DNA of 64,000 bases from Ktedonobacteraceae bacterium (lineage in GTDB: Bacteria; Chloroflexota; Ktedonobacteria; Ktedonobacterales; Ktedonobacteraceae), in contig DASRBN010000012.1 of NCBI GenBank assembly GCA_035653615.1, positions 1-64,000 of the forward strand, written 5' to 3'. This document shows, piece by piece, positions 26,125 through 36,047 of the stretch. Below the pieces are notes generated by a model. It did not search any database, was not told the origin of the DNA, and saw only the letters and a list, made by a program, of their open reading frames with translations. Each line of letters starts with the position of its first letter. Positions within the stretch are counted from its first letter, which is position 1. Made by a program: the position numbers and the translations under genes.

Positions 26125-26579
26125 TGAGTGTTTCGGTAGTTGTAGATGCAAGTGTGTGGGTAAGTTTATTGAGGGACGAGGACATAAACCATATCCCAAG
26201 TCGCCTCTGGTTGGAACAATATATCGCCATTAATGGTGCGATGACATCTCCAACATTTTTGTTGATTGAGGTAGCGGCTGCTATATCAAGGCAAACAGGT
26301 CAAGCAGAGTTAGCTAAAAAGGCTCTTGAAGAACTGAAAGGAAATACCGTCCAGTTTGTTGCCATAGATGATAATTTAATACAATCTGCTATTGATGTTG
26401 CGACCAATATGCAACTACGTGCAGGTGACACCATCTATGTAGCACTGGCGCGTCAATTAAACCTTCCTCTCATTAGCTGGGATAAGGAACAACTTCTAAA
26501 AGCGAGCAAAGTTATTACAACGTACACCCCCAGTACTTATCCTTTTTCAAAAAGCGAGGACTTGAAAGAATCCGAGTAA
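26124..26579 (+). CDS. PIN-domain toxin (VapC-like ribonuclease)
   Basis: A 151-residue PIN protein. The metal-binding acidic residues are visible: D8 (VVVDASVWV), E49 (LLIEVAAAI), D102 (AGDTIYVALA) and D120 (SWDKEQ). VapC enzymes cleave tRNA or rRNA when freed from the antitoxin. The last about 20 residues form a charged tail rich in serine, lysine and glutamate. Translation is coupled to the second antitoxin by a TAATG junction. Confidence 0.85.
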   Translation: MSVSVVVDASVWVSLLRDEDINHIPSRLWLEQYIAINGAMTSPTFLLIEVAAAISRQTGQAELAKKALEELKGNTVQFVAIDDNLIQSAIDVATNMQLRAGDTIYVALARQLNLPLISWDKEQLLKASKVITTYTPSTYPFSKSEDLKESE

Positions 26580-26612
26580 TAACCTGAACCTTGGATCAAG
26601 CTGTTCCCACCC

Positions 26613-28779
26613 TCAATCCTGATTGAGCCGCAAGACCTGACTAAGTGATGGACGCACAGCCACACCTGCCATTGTTCCCAGCGTAAGCGCGCAAATGGCG
26701 ATAAATGCGATGAATGCCAGCACTAGCGAAAGTGGCAGAATAATTTGCACAGGAATGATTTGCTGAATAGCATAGAATTCGTCGTTGCTGATGCCGCTCA
26801 AGGCGCTACCGGCCGGTGCAGTGGTAAAAGTAAGCAAGGGTATGGCTGTAGCTGAAAACACTCCACCGAAGAGAATACCCAGCACGAGTGCTGTCATATA
26901 TATTATCCCCTGCTCCCAGAAGAGAACAGCGATAATCTGCCGTGGAGCCGCTCCTAGCGAACGCAGTACAGCGAAACCGGTCAGGCGAGAACGCACACTC
27001 ATCCACGAAGAGAGCAAATCTCCCACCAACGTCAACAGCAGCGCGGTCGTGGCCCCGGTTACAAGCAGGATAATGATGCTCAGATAGAGAGGGTCGCTGC
27101 GCATGCTCTCGATCAGCTGCTGGCGGTCATAGAGGTTATCAAGATGCAGCGGGCCTGGTTGTACCAGCACTGAACGCACATTTGTGAGTGCTACCGGATC
27201 ATCACTTGTATGGAGCCACACATGGTTCACTGGTAAATAGGGATGTGCTATTAAACCGCTTCTCAAGTAATCACGTGTATAGATGCTGGCATAAGTACTA
27301 TAGTCGAGCAGCACTCCACCGGGTAGTGTAGTGTCGCCGGTAGTGCTGCCGTCACCACTATTATTGATGGTAGGAATATGCCATACAGTAGCGATTACAA
27401 CACAATTCAGACTATCATAGGGCAGATTGTTCATCGTGACAGAAAAGGTGCTTCCAGTCTTCAAATCCAGCGTATTCATGACCTCAGCGTCGATAATTAC
27501 GGGAACAGTATCATTCAGGCTCCCATTCAACACATCTTGCTTTTGGGCGAGAAGCTGAGCCATTAATGAAGTAAGTGGTTGTGAAGAATCTTCAGGCGTC
27601 CAGATGGCCGTCTGCGCGAAAGTGCTGGCATCTACCGCACGAATTTGTAGAGGAATAATCGGTGAGGTGCCTGCTGAAGTCGCGGTATCCGTAAATCCAA
27701 CTGTAGCTGAAAGAACGCCTGCAATGTGTTGATAACGTGCAGTTTCCTGCGAGATAGAAGGGAGTTGATCAATTTGCTGAGCGAGAATGGGCCGGTCGCC
27801 GCTGAAGTCGGCTCCGGTTTCATACGCCGCAATATTAGCAATATGTGCCGACTGGGAAGCGGCAAAGACAAGTGTGAAGATGGCAAAAGCAACTGCCAGG
27901 GCCAGCAATAGTATCATGCGCAAAGCCTGGCGGGGAGCGCGAGCCATCTGCGCTAAGGCCAGTATAGCCGTCGCTCCACGACCCTGTGCAGAAAGCCGCG
28001 CTCCCCAACGCAACAATAGGGGAAAACCGCGTAGGAAGAGCAACAACACGGCGATCAGCAGAAAGAGAGGAGCAACCAGCGCGAGCGGCGTTGCAATCAG
28101 CGCCCGCGTGCGTGTATCTAACCACGTACTCAGGCTAGAAATATAGAAGGACATTCCATAGCCGGTAAGAGCAACCAGCGCGGCCAGTCTATCGAGATTG
28201 AGGCGTTGCCAGAGAGAAGGCTGCGTCGCGCGTGCTGCCTCACGCCGGGCAAGCAGGATGTTCAAGCCCAGCGCTCGGAAAAGTAAGAAGATCGTTACGA
28301 CTACTACTAACACAGCGGTTCCAAGCGCATACATTCCTACTCCTACGGCTTGAGATAGCAGCGAAAATGTGCCTGGAGAAAAAACATGCTGTCCAGCCGT
28401 CCCAAGAAAACGCTCGGAAATCGCTGAAACGAGCAGCACCGCCAGCACTGGCCCGGTAAGCATAGCCATAATACTTAGACTCGCGCTCTGGGTGAGTAGC
28501 GCGGTAAAAATCTGACCTGAACTTGCCCCGCGACTGCGCAGCAGGGCAATAGCCTCTTCCTGTCGTTCGACGAGCAGCTGGATCATCAAGGCAACGAAGA
28601 AAAGCAGGAGACCAAGTATCTCCAGCGAAAGCACTGTTATAGGGATGGACACGGCGGCGATATGATTACGATACTGATCCAGTGTATCCACAATGGAGTA
28701 GGAGCCTGGGGCAGGGTTATAGATGTTTACCTGCACCAGATAGGGAGAACGCAAACTGCCATCTGGTTGTGTTTCATTA
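26613..28779 (-). pseudogene. FtsX-type ABC permease, 5' end removed by an IS
   Basis: About 720 residues of a large permease with two FtsX cores: one near the surviving N-terminus (four membrane helices, then LLVERQEEAIALLRSRGAS, the coupling segment) and one near the C-terminus (WMSVRSRLTGFAVLRSLGAA). The N-terminal membrane helix and part of the first extracellular domain are missing: the reading frame runs into the IS1634-like element at 28780, and no matching 5' part exists beyond the other IS end. No ATPase gene is adjacent. It is therefore probably non-functional. Related intact proteins export or release lipoproteins, peptides or lipids. Confidence 0.75.
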
Positions 28780-30574
28780 CTCAGGGTTCGGTCAAAGAGT
28801 GACAAGATTTTGAAAATGCGGTAAGCTATCTGCATGGTAGAACAGATGAATATCACAACAGAACGAGTCGACGATCTTCCCCTCTTGCTGGGTCAAAGTG
28901 ACAAGATGGGAGTGCCAGAATTGCTGAATACCTATTTCAAGCCTCATGGGAACTGGGAGGGAATGAGCCTGGGCTGGACAACAGCGATCTGGATAACGCA
29001 CATCTTGTCGGAAGGCGATCACCGCATGAATCAAGTTCAAGGCTGGGCGGGGCAGCGCGTCCACACGCTCTCGGTCTGCAGCGGGCAAGAGGTGACCGAG
29101 CGCAGCTTGAGCGATGACCGCCTGGCACTGGTGCTCGATGCCCTCAGTGATGAACAGAAGTGGCAGCCGTTTGAGACGGCGTTGAACCGACAGCTCATTC
29201 GAGTCTACAACTTGAAGCCCAAGCGAGTGCGAGTCGATCGTACGACGGTCAGCGGCTACTGGAGCGTCAGCCAGGAGGGCTTGTTCCAATTCGGCTACAG
29301 CAAAGATCATCGTCCGGCCTTGCCGCAACTCAAGGTGATGCTCTCGGCCCTGGATCCGCTAGGGTTGCCGGTCGCGACGCAAATCGTCTCGGGGGAACGG
29401 GCCGACGATCACCTCTATCTTCCGGCCATTGCCCAAGTCAGTCAGAGCCTGGATGAGCATGGTCTGCTCTACATCGGCGATTGCAAGATGGCCGCCCTGG
29501 ACACCCGGGCGTATCTGCAGGCCCAACAGGACTACTATTTGTGTCCGCTGTCGGCTAAGCAGATGCCAGAGGAGGTCCTGGACGAGTACTTGAAGCCGGT
29601 GTGGGCAGGGGAGCAAGCCTTGACGCCGATCGTGCGCGAACGGGAAGGGGGCAAGCCGGAACAGATTGCTGAAGGATACGAGAAACGGGTCACGCTCTCG
29701 CGCGAAGTGGCAGGAAAGACGATCAGTTGGACGGAACGGCAGTTGATCGTGCGTTCCTCCAAGCTGACTCAAGCGGCGACCCAGGCGCTGCATGCCCGTT
29801 TGGCCAAAGCTCAGGCCGAACTGGAAGCGCTCAATGAACACAAACAAGGCAAAAAACGCTACACGGAGACGGCGGCGTTGCGAGCCGCTGCCCAAGCCAT
29901 CCTCAAGCAGTATCACGTCGAAGGATTGGTGCAGGTGAGCATTGAAGAACAGGTCCAAGAGCGAGCGGTGCGGGGGTATGGAGGCCGTCCTGCTGGCGTG
30001 CGCGTGGAAGGCAGCCTGCACCTGCACATCAAGGTCGATGAGCAAGCGCTCGCCAGAGGAGTGCGCCGCCTGGGATGGCGGGTCTATGTCACCAATCATC
30101 CGGCAGAGGAACTCTCGCTCTCGCAAGCGGTGCTGGCGTACCGCGAAGAATACCTGGTGGAGCACGGCTTTGCTCGCTTGAAAGGCAAACCCCTCTCGCT
30201 CTCGCCCATGGATGTGCAGAGTGAGCAGCGCGCCATTGGCTTGGTGCGCTTGCTCTCTATCGGCTTGCGCATCTTGACCCTGCTGGAGTTCCGGGTGCGT
30301 CAGCGCTTGGCTGAGCAGCAAGAACCTCTGGCAGGGTTGTATGCGGGCAATCCCAAACGCAGCACGCAACGTCCCACAGCTGAGGCGTTGTTGACAGCTT
30401 TTCAAGGGATTCATTTGTCTCTCGTTATCTTGCAGCAGCAGCTTCACCGTCATCTCACTCCTTTGTCAACCTTACAACAGCGCATCTTATCTCTGTTGGA
30501 CTTTTCGTCCGATCTCTATGAGCAGCTTCTGTGCTGAATTTCCAAAACCTCCTAGAAAATGACCGAACCGTGAG
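28780..30574 (+). mobile_element. IS1634-like insertion sequence
   Basis: Terminal inverted repeats CTCAGGGTTCGGTCA (28780-28794) and TGACCGAACCGTGAG (30560-30574) match at 14 of 15 positions and bracket a single 567-codon transposase gene. Length is about 1.8 kb. I could not find a target-site duplication outside the repeats, which fits the loss of the permease 5' end by an adjacent deletion. Confidence 0.8.
28834..30537 (+). CDS. IS1634-family transposase (DDE type)
   Basis: A 567-residue DDE transposase. Catalytic candidates are D135 (VRVDRTTVSG), D216 (YIGDCKM) and the glutamate in LVEHGFARLKG near the C-terminus. The ERADDHLYLPAI segment and the C-terminal helix LVRLLSIGLRIL are typical of IS1634/IS4-superfamily members. 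The frame is complete and unbroken. ATG 28834 and ATG 28846 are both possible starts; neither has a strong ribosome site, which is usual for transposases. Confidence 0.88.
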   Translation: MVEQMNITTERVDDLPLLLGQSDKMGVPELLNTYFKPHGNWEGMSLGWTTAIWITHILSEGDHRMNQVQGWAGQRVHTLSVCSGQEVTERSLSDDRLALVLDALSDEQKWQPFETALNRQLIRVYNLKPKRVRVDRTTVSGYWSVSQEGLFQFGYSKDHRPALPQLKVMLSALDPLGLPVATQIVSGERADDHLYLPAIAQVSQSLDEHGLLYIGDCKMAALDTRAYLQAQQDYYLCPLSAKQMPEEVLDEYLKPVWAGEQALTPIVREREGGKPEQIAEGYEKRVTLSREVAGKTISWTERQLIVRSSKLTQAATQALHARLAKAQAELEALNEHKQGKKRYTETAALRAAAQAILKQYHVEGLVQVSIEEQVQERAVRGYGGRPAGVRVEGSLHLHIKVDEQALARGVRRLGWRVYVTNHPAEELSLSQAVLAYREEYLVEHGFARLKGKPLSLSPMDVQSEQRAIGLVRLLSIGLRILTLLEFRVRQRLAEQQEPLAGLYAGNPKRSTQRPTAEALLTAFQGIHLSLVILQQQLHRHLTPLSTLQQRILSLLDFSSDLYEQLLC

Positions 30575-30674
30575 GATAGAGTTAAGAAACAGAAATGTTC
30601 TGAATGACCATCTTTCTCTTGAGTTTTGCCTTTGACTGTTGTGAAAAATAGGTAACTTCCCATTGGAGGAAACA

Positions 30675-31991
30675 ATGAAAGGTACTGAAGACGAGCAGAT
30701 ACAAAAGGGGTCTGAATACTCACAACATCAGCGTTTTTTCAAACTAGCTCTGCGGGTTGGGATCGTGGTGTTGGTGGCACTTGTTATTGTCGCAGGTTTT
30801 CTAGCCGCTCGTACATTGGGATTTGGTGCTTTCGCTCCATCTCATACCTCTACTGGAACACCCATTCCTGGTTCTAATCTTTTCTATATTCAAGCTTCTC
30901 CCCCTTGGGGCCGTGTTTCGGTTGATGGACAAGTTTTGAAGCAAGTGCCTGATTCTGGAACAGGTAAGCCTCTCCAATTATCCCAGGGTACACATCTGGT
31001 TGAATGGAGTGCTCCGCCATTTCTCATGCAACGCTGCACAGTTATTGTTCCCTCACAAGCTGTAGCAGATTCCTGTACAGGCGGTGGAACCAATACTGTC
31101 CAACCAGAACCTGGCGCCTGGACGATTACCTTTTCTGAGTCATTGGATACTCTACCTAATGTGCAACGCTCGATGCTGGTACAAGCGACACAATCCTTGT
31201 TAAACAGCTTTCAGGCGACCACAATAGTGCAGCCAGGAGAGCGGTTTGTCAATCTACAAGCGAGCCAACATATTGATATGGCTAGCCAGCCGCTCGAAGC
31301 AACTGAAAGCTTTCAGCTGGATACCAATCCTAACTCTAGCAGCCTGTGTGCCAGTTTTGTTTTAGGGATGTCATGCGAAGCGAATTCAGACTGTCACCTG
31401 CTCTGTGATCCAATTTATGATGTGCCAATCTCGCAGGCAGGCATAAAAGGGTGGGATGTCTATGTCGTGATGCGAACATCATGGACCTATACTACTATGA
31501 ATGGGCAGCTCATTGCCAGGAGCCAACCAGACGGATCTGATAGCGGTGGAACGGAATATCTCCTACTTCTTTTTATCACTTGGGATGGCGCGAACTGGCA
31601 TGTGACAAGTAAACCAGGCACAGATGGTCAGAGCGTTTATATTGCTCCTCTCAATCCGGTTGATCCTCCTTGTGTAGTCGCGCAGTATAAGACGCAAGGA
31701 GATAGAATGTTTAGCGTTGTAAATCCAGGAAATACAGCTCAAACAGTCAACTGGCACTTCGTGACCGGATCAAATCCTGCTCAGGGTTGCCTGGCAGTTG
31801 CAACCTTACCATCTACTAACCCGGTTACCCCCACCTCGTCTCGGTTGGCAGGGGCCTATTGTCTTTATCGGTTCGGCGTACTCCTGGCCGCCAATAATCT
31901 AGCACATCGTTATTGGCCCCAACTACCGATGGCGGATGCCTATGAGCAAGATTTAGCATCCCATTTAGCAACTTTAATTGCCTCACAATAG
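30675..31991 (+). CDS. membrane-anchored exported protein, unknown function
   Basis: A 438-residue protein: a charged N-terminus, one membrane helix (ALRVGIVVLVALVIVAGFLAA) at about residues 27-47, then an extracytoplasmic domain. Residues about 70-130 (PPWGRVSVDGQVLKQVP...LSQGTHLVEW) resemble a PEGA-type surface module. The rest contains paired cysteines (CASFVLGMSC, CHLLC) suggesting disulfides. ATG at 30675 has GGAGGAA just before it; the longer frame from TTG at 30663 overlaps that ribosome site and is rejected. It begins 100 bases beyond the IS. Confidence 0.6.
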   Translation: MKGTEDEQIQKGSEYSQHQRFFKLALRVGIVVLVALVIVAGFLAARTLGFGAFAPSHTSTGTPIPGSNLFYIQASPPWGRVSVDGQVLKQVPDSGTGKPLQLSQGTHLVEWSAPPFLMQRCTVIVPSQAVADSCTGGGTNTVQPEPGAWTITFSESLDTLPNVQRSMLVQATQSLLNSFQATTIVQPGERFVNLQASQHIDMASQPLEATESFQLDTNPNSSSLCASFVLGMSCEANSDCHLLCDPIYDVPISQAGIKGWDVYVVMRTSWTYTTMNGQLIARSQPDGSDSGGTEYLLLLFITWDGANWHVTSKPGTDGQSVYIAPLNPVDPPCVVAQYKTQGDRMFSVVNPGNTAQTVNWHFVTGSNPAQGCLAVATLPSTNPVTPTSSRLAGAYCLYRFGVLLAANNLAHRYWPQLPMADAYEQDLASHLATLIASQ

Positions 31992-32122
31992 ACGTTTTTG
32001 TAACTCATGAGGGGAGCGGAGAAAATAGTGCCGTATTGAGCGTGCTTGTTCTTTGATAGATAAAGAACAACTGAAAGGTTAAACTTAGTACCGTCAGATA
32101 TTGTTGAGTTCAACAATGACTG

Positions 32123-33085
32123 CTACGATGATACTACCGATGGGATTGTACTTAGCAGCTCTCGTAAGAGATCATAGTTACTTACTGCTCCTTTCGCGCG
32201 AACTACGTTTTTATCATCAAGTACAAAAAGAAATGGGAAAACGTGTACATGATAAATATCTTCCAAAGGGCCTGGAATAGAGGTAAGGACAGGTATATCA
32301 ATTTGATGCTCAGTAACATATTTACGATTCACATCAAGATTAGGACTTGCTACAACAAGTCCTGCGAGTTCTGGCTCTTCTTGAAGTACACGATTAAGAG
32401 CCTTAAGCGCATGAGGACAAGCAGGGCATCCAGGCGAGATAAATAAGAGTAGGAGCCATTTAGCCTTGAAATCATTCAGGCCGACACTTTTACCATTTTG
32501 ATCTCTAGTAGTAAACCCAGGAGCCATCTCGCCCACCTCAATTCCCCCAAGTTCTGTATAATGTGTAGAAGTTGGAGAAAACTTTTCTTTGCTTTTAACC
32601 AGCATTTTTATCGCAAGAAATCCCTCACCTACAATAAATAGAGTAATCCCTATTGATCGCCACATCCAGTTTACTGAAGGTACCCAAATGATCAGGCCCA
32701 AGTGGATAAGGGTACATAGAATCAGTATAACTGAGACTACAATGCTGCTACCACTGATCTCCTCTATTTTTGCATTTCCGTAGCAACCGCAGTCTTTGGC
32801 ACGTCCTGTGATTAAAAGAATGATCTTTGTACTAAGGAAACTGCCAAAAAGAATGACTACAATTATCGCATTAATTACTTTTGCAAAGCCTGTAACGAGA
32901 AAGAAAGCTATAACTATTTCTAACCAAGGCAAGATTCTTGCAACTGATTTTATACTCCAAGATGGTATAATGTGCTGACGAGACAATATTTCTTCGAAAT
33001 TACTCAGGTCATCAATTTTTGTTAAACCTGATACACCCAGCATGGCTGCAAAGTAGAGTTCAAGCGCAAAAGAGATAAGACTCAT
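32123..33085 (-). CDS. fusion of MauE/DoxX-like membrane protein and thioredoxin-like domain
   Basis: A 320-residue protein. The N-terminal half has four to five membrane helices and a MauE/DoxX-type cysteine motif DCGCYG (C99, C101); the C-terminal half is a TlpA/redoxin-like thioredoxin domain with active site CPAC (C220, C223), preceded by GEMAPGFTTRDQNGKSVGL. MauE and MauD, the separate counterparts, form disulfides in methylamine dehydrogenase light chain. Here both are one polypeptide that would carry electrons across the membrane and act on an exported substrate. The small cysteine-rich protein 125 bases upstream is the obvious candidate. ATG at 33085 has AGGAGAT before it. Confidence 0.8.
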   Translation of the reverse strand: MSLISFALELYFAAMLGVSGLTKIDDLSNFEEILSRQHIIPSWSIKSVARILPWLEIVIAFFLVTGFAKVINAIIVVILFGSFLSTKIILLITGRAKDCGCYGNAKIEEISGSSIVVSVILILCTLIHLGLIIWVPSVNWMWRSIGITLFIVGEGFLAIKMLVKSKEKFSPTSTHYTELGGIEVGEMAPGFTTRDQNGKSVGLNDFKAKWLLLLFISPGCPACPHALKALNRVLQEEPELAGLVVASPNLDVNRKYVTEHQIDIPVLTSIPGPLEDIYHVHVFPFLFVLDDKNVVRAKGAVSNYDLLRELLSTIPSVVSS

Positions 33086-33210
33086 ACTATCTCCTGATTC
33101 GGATAGCTGCACTACCTATTAATAGATTTACGCTTATTCAGGTTTTGATTTACTGGCTGAACGAGGGTCTAACGTAATTGTTGAAACAAATATAATTGTT
33201 TTCTTACAAT

Positions 33211-33525
33211 CTAAGGACACTTTGCAGCGAAATTATAGCAGTAGCAAAATCCAGCACCACAACAGTCATAACACCAGTAATTAAGATTTGGATCTATTGA
33301 ACACCATGTTGACTGAAAGACGCAATACACATTCTGGCACGGGTAGTAATTGGGAGTTGCCTGACGTTGTGATACTTTTATTCGGGAACCCTTAGCTAGA
33401 GCCTGTGCCGCTGGAATGAATGCAAAAAGGCCTGCTCCAATTTCTGCAGCTATTTTAAATAAATGACGACGTGGTAATTTTTCCTGCTGATGGAGTTCAT
33501 CATTTTGCCGATTCTTGTCTGCCAT
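33211..33525 (-). CDS. Tat-exported cysteine-rich small protein
   Basis: A 104-residue precursor. A twin-arginine motif (LPRRHLFK) precedes a hydrophobic stretch ending IPAAQALA, a good Tat signal with cleavage after ALA. The mature part, about 70 residues, holds nine cysteines in its last 40 positions plus two tryptophans (STWCS, NYWCYDCCG). This is like a much shortened MauA light chain, but the tryptophylquinone arrangement cannot be confirmed. ATG at 33525 has AGAGG upstream and is preferred over ATG 33546. It is cotranscribed with the MauE-thioredoxin fusion. Confidence 0.7.
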   Translation of the reverse strand: MADKNRQNDELHQQEKLPRRHLFKIAAEIGAGLFAFIPAAQALAKGSRIKVSQRQATPNYYPCQNVYCVFQSTWCSIDPNLNYWCYDCCGAGFCYCYNFAAKCP

Positions 33526-33841
33526 AGGATTGCCTCTTTCTGACATAAAACTACAACAAGAATAGCTGGTGACTCAAATTGAGTTCCATGAATATAGTAC
33601 TTGAGATTATGCCATTTGTCAAGCTTTACGTGAACAATCGTAAATTTGCGTTGTCATGTCTTTGAACTCAGTTAATTCGACTTTTATGAACTTTAAATAA
33701 TTTATTAGCAGTATGCACTGTGCCAATTTCTACTCCCATTAATTTTTTAAACTCCATAATAGCCCTACATCAGTTCCGCCCCAAATATGTTATGATTGAA
33801 CCAGCCAACCGAACATTCTTGCTCATTCACTCATAACTTTC
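33526..33841. other. AT-rich divergent intergenic region
   Basis: About 315 bases between the divergent small Tat protein gene and the GH9 gene. It is noticeably richer in A and T than its surroundings and must hold both promoters. No repeat of families A to D and no clear promoter pair was found. Confidence 0.3.
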
Positions 33842-33854
33842 AGGAGAGACAGTT

Positions 33855-35819
33855 ATGATAGTCCATGCACCTCTAACCAGAAGCAGAACTGGAATACCCG
33901 ACCCGCTACTCATCACAGTTCTCGCCCTCAGCCTCATCTTCTCTCCATTGCTCGTCCGTGGCATCACTTATGCTAGAGGCAGCGCGTATGTCAGACTAAA
34001 CCAGATAGGATATGTCAATGGTGAGACGAAGCAGGCGATATTGATGGCGACGGGTTCCGAAAATGGGGCCAGCTTCGATGTCGTCGATGTCTCAACGGGA
34101 AAGACGGTCTATTCGGCCCCGATTGGTGCCGGGCAGGGCAAATGGAACTCGACCTTCCCCAACACGTATTTGCTCGATTTTTCTTCCGTCACGACAACCG
34201 GAAGCTACTCTATTCAGGTCAAAGGCCCGATTGCCGCAAATTCACCTACCTTCAGAATCGATACTGCCAGTAACCTTTACTCCGGTTTGCTGCCGAACGC
34301 GTTGTTCTTTTACCTGGCGCAGCGCGATGGGCCGCATGTTGATCCGCATGTCTTGCAGCGCCAGCCTTCGCATTTGACTGATGAACACGCTTATACCTAC
34401 GACATCCCCGTTTACAAACATGGTGTGTTACAAGGGCTGACCAGGATAGGCAGGCCTATCGATGTCTCGGGTGGATGGTTCGATGCCGGAGACTATCTGA
34501 AGTTTGTAGAGACGGCCAGCTATACCGATGCGATTATGCTATATGCGGTGCGCCAGTATCCCAACCTTTTCAACGGCGGTTCGTCCGATTTCAATACGGA
34601 GGCCAGATTTGGCCTGGACTGGCTGCAAAAAATGTGGGACGACCACAGCAAGACGCTGTATTACCAGGTTGGCATCGGCGACGGCAACTCACATATTGTC
34701 GCCGATCACGATATCTGGCGCCTGCCACAAGCCGATGATAAGTTGAACGTGAAGCCCGGCGACCCGAAGTATTACATCAAATATCGCCCTGTTTTTCGCG
34801 CCGGGCCTCCTGGCTCGCCCATCAGTCCCAACCTTGCTGGTCGCATGGCGGCAGACCTCGGCCTGTGCTACCAACTCTATGACGGTAGCGACCCGGCTTA
34901 TGCCAATAAGTGCATTGCCAGCGCGGAGCATATTTTCGATCTTGCCCAGATAAGCAATATCAAGCAGCTACTCACCGCTTCGCCACATGGATACTATCCG
35001 GAGGTCGAATGGCGCGACGATATGGAGATGGGAGCTACTGAACTCTATTTCGCTACGGCGATGGGCAATCTACCGCCCGGACTGCCGCATACCAACCCGA
35101 TGTATTATCTCGCAGCAGCGGCACATTGGGCGAGGCAATACATGCTGAGCCCGAACGATGGAAAGGATTCTCTCAACCTCTATGATGTCAGCGGACTGGC
35201 CCACTACGAACTCTATCATGCCATCACCCAGGCAGGAAATCCCCAGGGCTTAGAGGTATCGCAACAAGAGCTGCTGCACGATCTGAATAAGCAATTGGTG
35301 AATGGGATAACACAGTCGAAAAAAGACCCGTTTGGGTTGGGTATTGCCTACGGTGGAGAGGATGCTACGCCGCATGCGTTGGGATATGCATTAGAGGCCG
35401 ATTTTTATGATGAACTCGCTGGAGTGAACACATATGAAACGTTCGGCCTGACGCAGCGCAACTGGGTGCTGGGCGATAACGTCTGGGGCGTCTCATTTAT
35501 CGTGGGGGACGGCAGTACGTTTTCGGATTGCCTGCAACACCAGGTCGCGAACCTGGTCGGTTCACTGGATGGGAAACCTCCCATCTTGCTCGGTGCCGCC
35601 GTCGATGGGCCAAACGCAATTTCATCCTTTAAGGGACTGGGCATACCAAAAGGAGCCAGAAAGTGTCCGCCCAATGGCGGCGACCCGTACAAGGTATTCA
35701 CAGGCATGGGAGCGCGTTACTTCGACAACGTGGTGGCATGGCCAAGCACGGAGCCGAGCGACGATTACACGGCATTGAGCATCGTGTTGTTCGCGCGAGA
35801 GGTGACGGGCGGGATGTAG
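33855..35819 (+). CDS. glycoside hydrolase family 9 enzyme (endoglucanase-like)
   Basis: A 654-residue secreted enzyme expected to hydrolyse beta-1,4-glucans. An N-terminal membrane/signal stretch (about 17-36) is followed by an Ig-like CelD_N domain (about 44-135, YVRLNQIGYVNGE) and a GH9 (alpha/alpha)6 barrel. The catalytic base motif is WFDAGDYLKF (D210-D213). The late histidine region is present as CLQHQVAN rather than the usual HPHHR, and the catalytic acid region reads PSTEPSDDYTAL. These changes make the exact substrate uncertain. The start has AGGAGAG upstream. The TAG stop is supplied by a family B repeat. Confidence 0.85.
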   Translation: MIVHAPLTRSRTGIPDPLLITVLALSLIFSPLLVRGITYARGSAYVRLNQIGYVNGETKQAILMATGSENGASFDVVDVSTGKTVYSAPIGAGQGKWNSTFPNTYLLDFSSVTTTGSYSIQVKGPIAANSPTFRIDTASNLYSGLLPNALFFYLAQRDGPHVDPHVLQRQPSHLTDEHAYTYDIPVYKHGVLQGLTRIGRPIDVSGGWFDAGDYLKFVETASYTDAIMLYAVRQYPNLFNGGSSDFNTEARFGLDWLQKMWDDHSKTLYYQVGIGDGNSHIVADHDIWRLPQADDKLNVKPGDPKYYIKYRPVFRAGPPGSPISPNLAGRMAADLGLCYQLYDGSDPAYANKCIASAEHIFDLAQISNIKQLLTASPHGYYPEVEWRDDMEMGATELYFATAMGNLPPGLPHTNPMYYLAAAAHWARQYMLSPNDGKDSLNLYDVSGLAHYELYHAITQAGNPQGLEVSQQELLHDLNKQLVNGITQSKKDPFGLGIAYGGEDATPHALGYALEADFYDELAGVNTYETFGLTQRNWVLGDNVWGVSFIVGDGSTFSDCLQHQVANLVGSLDGKPPILLGAAVDGPNAISSFKGLGIPKGARKCPPNGGDPYKVFTGMGARYFDNVVAWPSTEPSDDYTALSIVLFAREVTGGM

Positions 35820-35839
35820 GGGTCGATTGATCGCGCCCA
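35816..35839. repeat. family B repeat fragment at the GH9 stop
   Basis: GTAGGGGTCGATTGATCGCG followed by CCCA, one arm of family B. The TAG within it is the GH9 stop codon. Confidence 0.6.
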
Positions 35840-35888
35840 ATCTCGATGATGAACATGAACAAGCAAATTGGTCAGCGCCCTCTCGCCA

Positions 35889-35958
35889 TGTCATTCTGAG
35901 CGAAGCGAAGGATCTCGGTCTCCCCGAGCGCGGATTCTTCGCTTCGCTCAGAATGACA
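35889..35958. repeat. family A palindrome, full copy
   Basis: Arms at 35889-35914 and 35933-35958 complementary at 25 of 26 positions. The arm begins TGTCATTCTGAGCGAAGCG and ends AAGGATC. It lies between the convergent GH9 and permease genes and may act as a terminator. Confidence 0.8.
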
Positions 35959-36047
35959 CGACCAGCGCAACGCGGATTGCCGATTTGGCCGTGATGGCCG
36001 GCCCAAGGCCTGTTACCAGAATCGTTTGTCAAGCGCCATCATCTCCC

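Noticed and set aside
29359-30453. A 364-codon minus-strand frame opposite the transposase
   Set aside because: Shadow of a complete DDE transposase; no motif of its own.
28775-30580. Target-site duplication of the IS1634-like element
   Set aside because: The bases outside both inverted repeats (...CATTA and GATAG...) do not match directly, so none is claimed.
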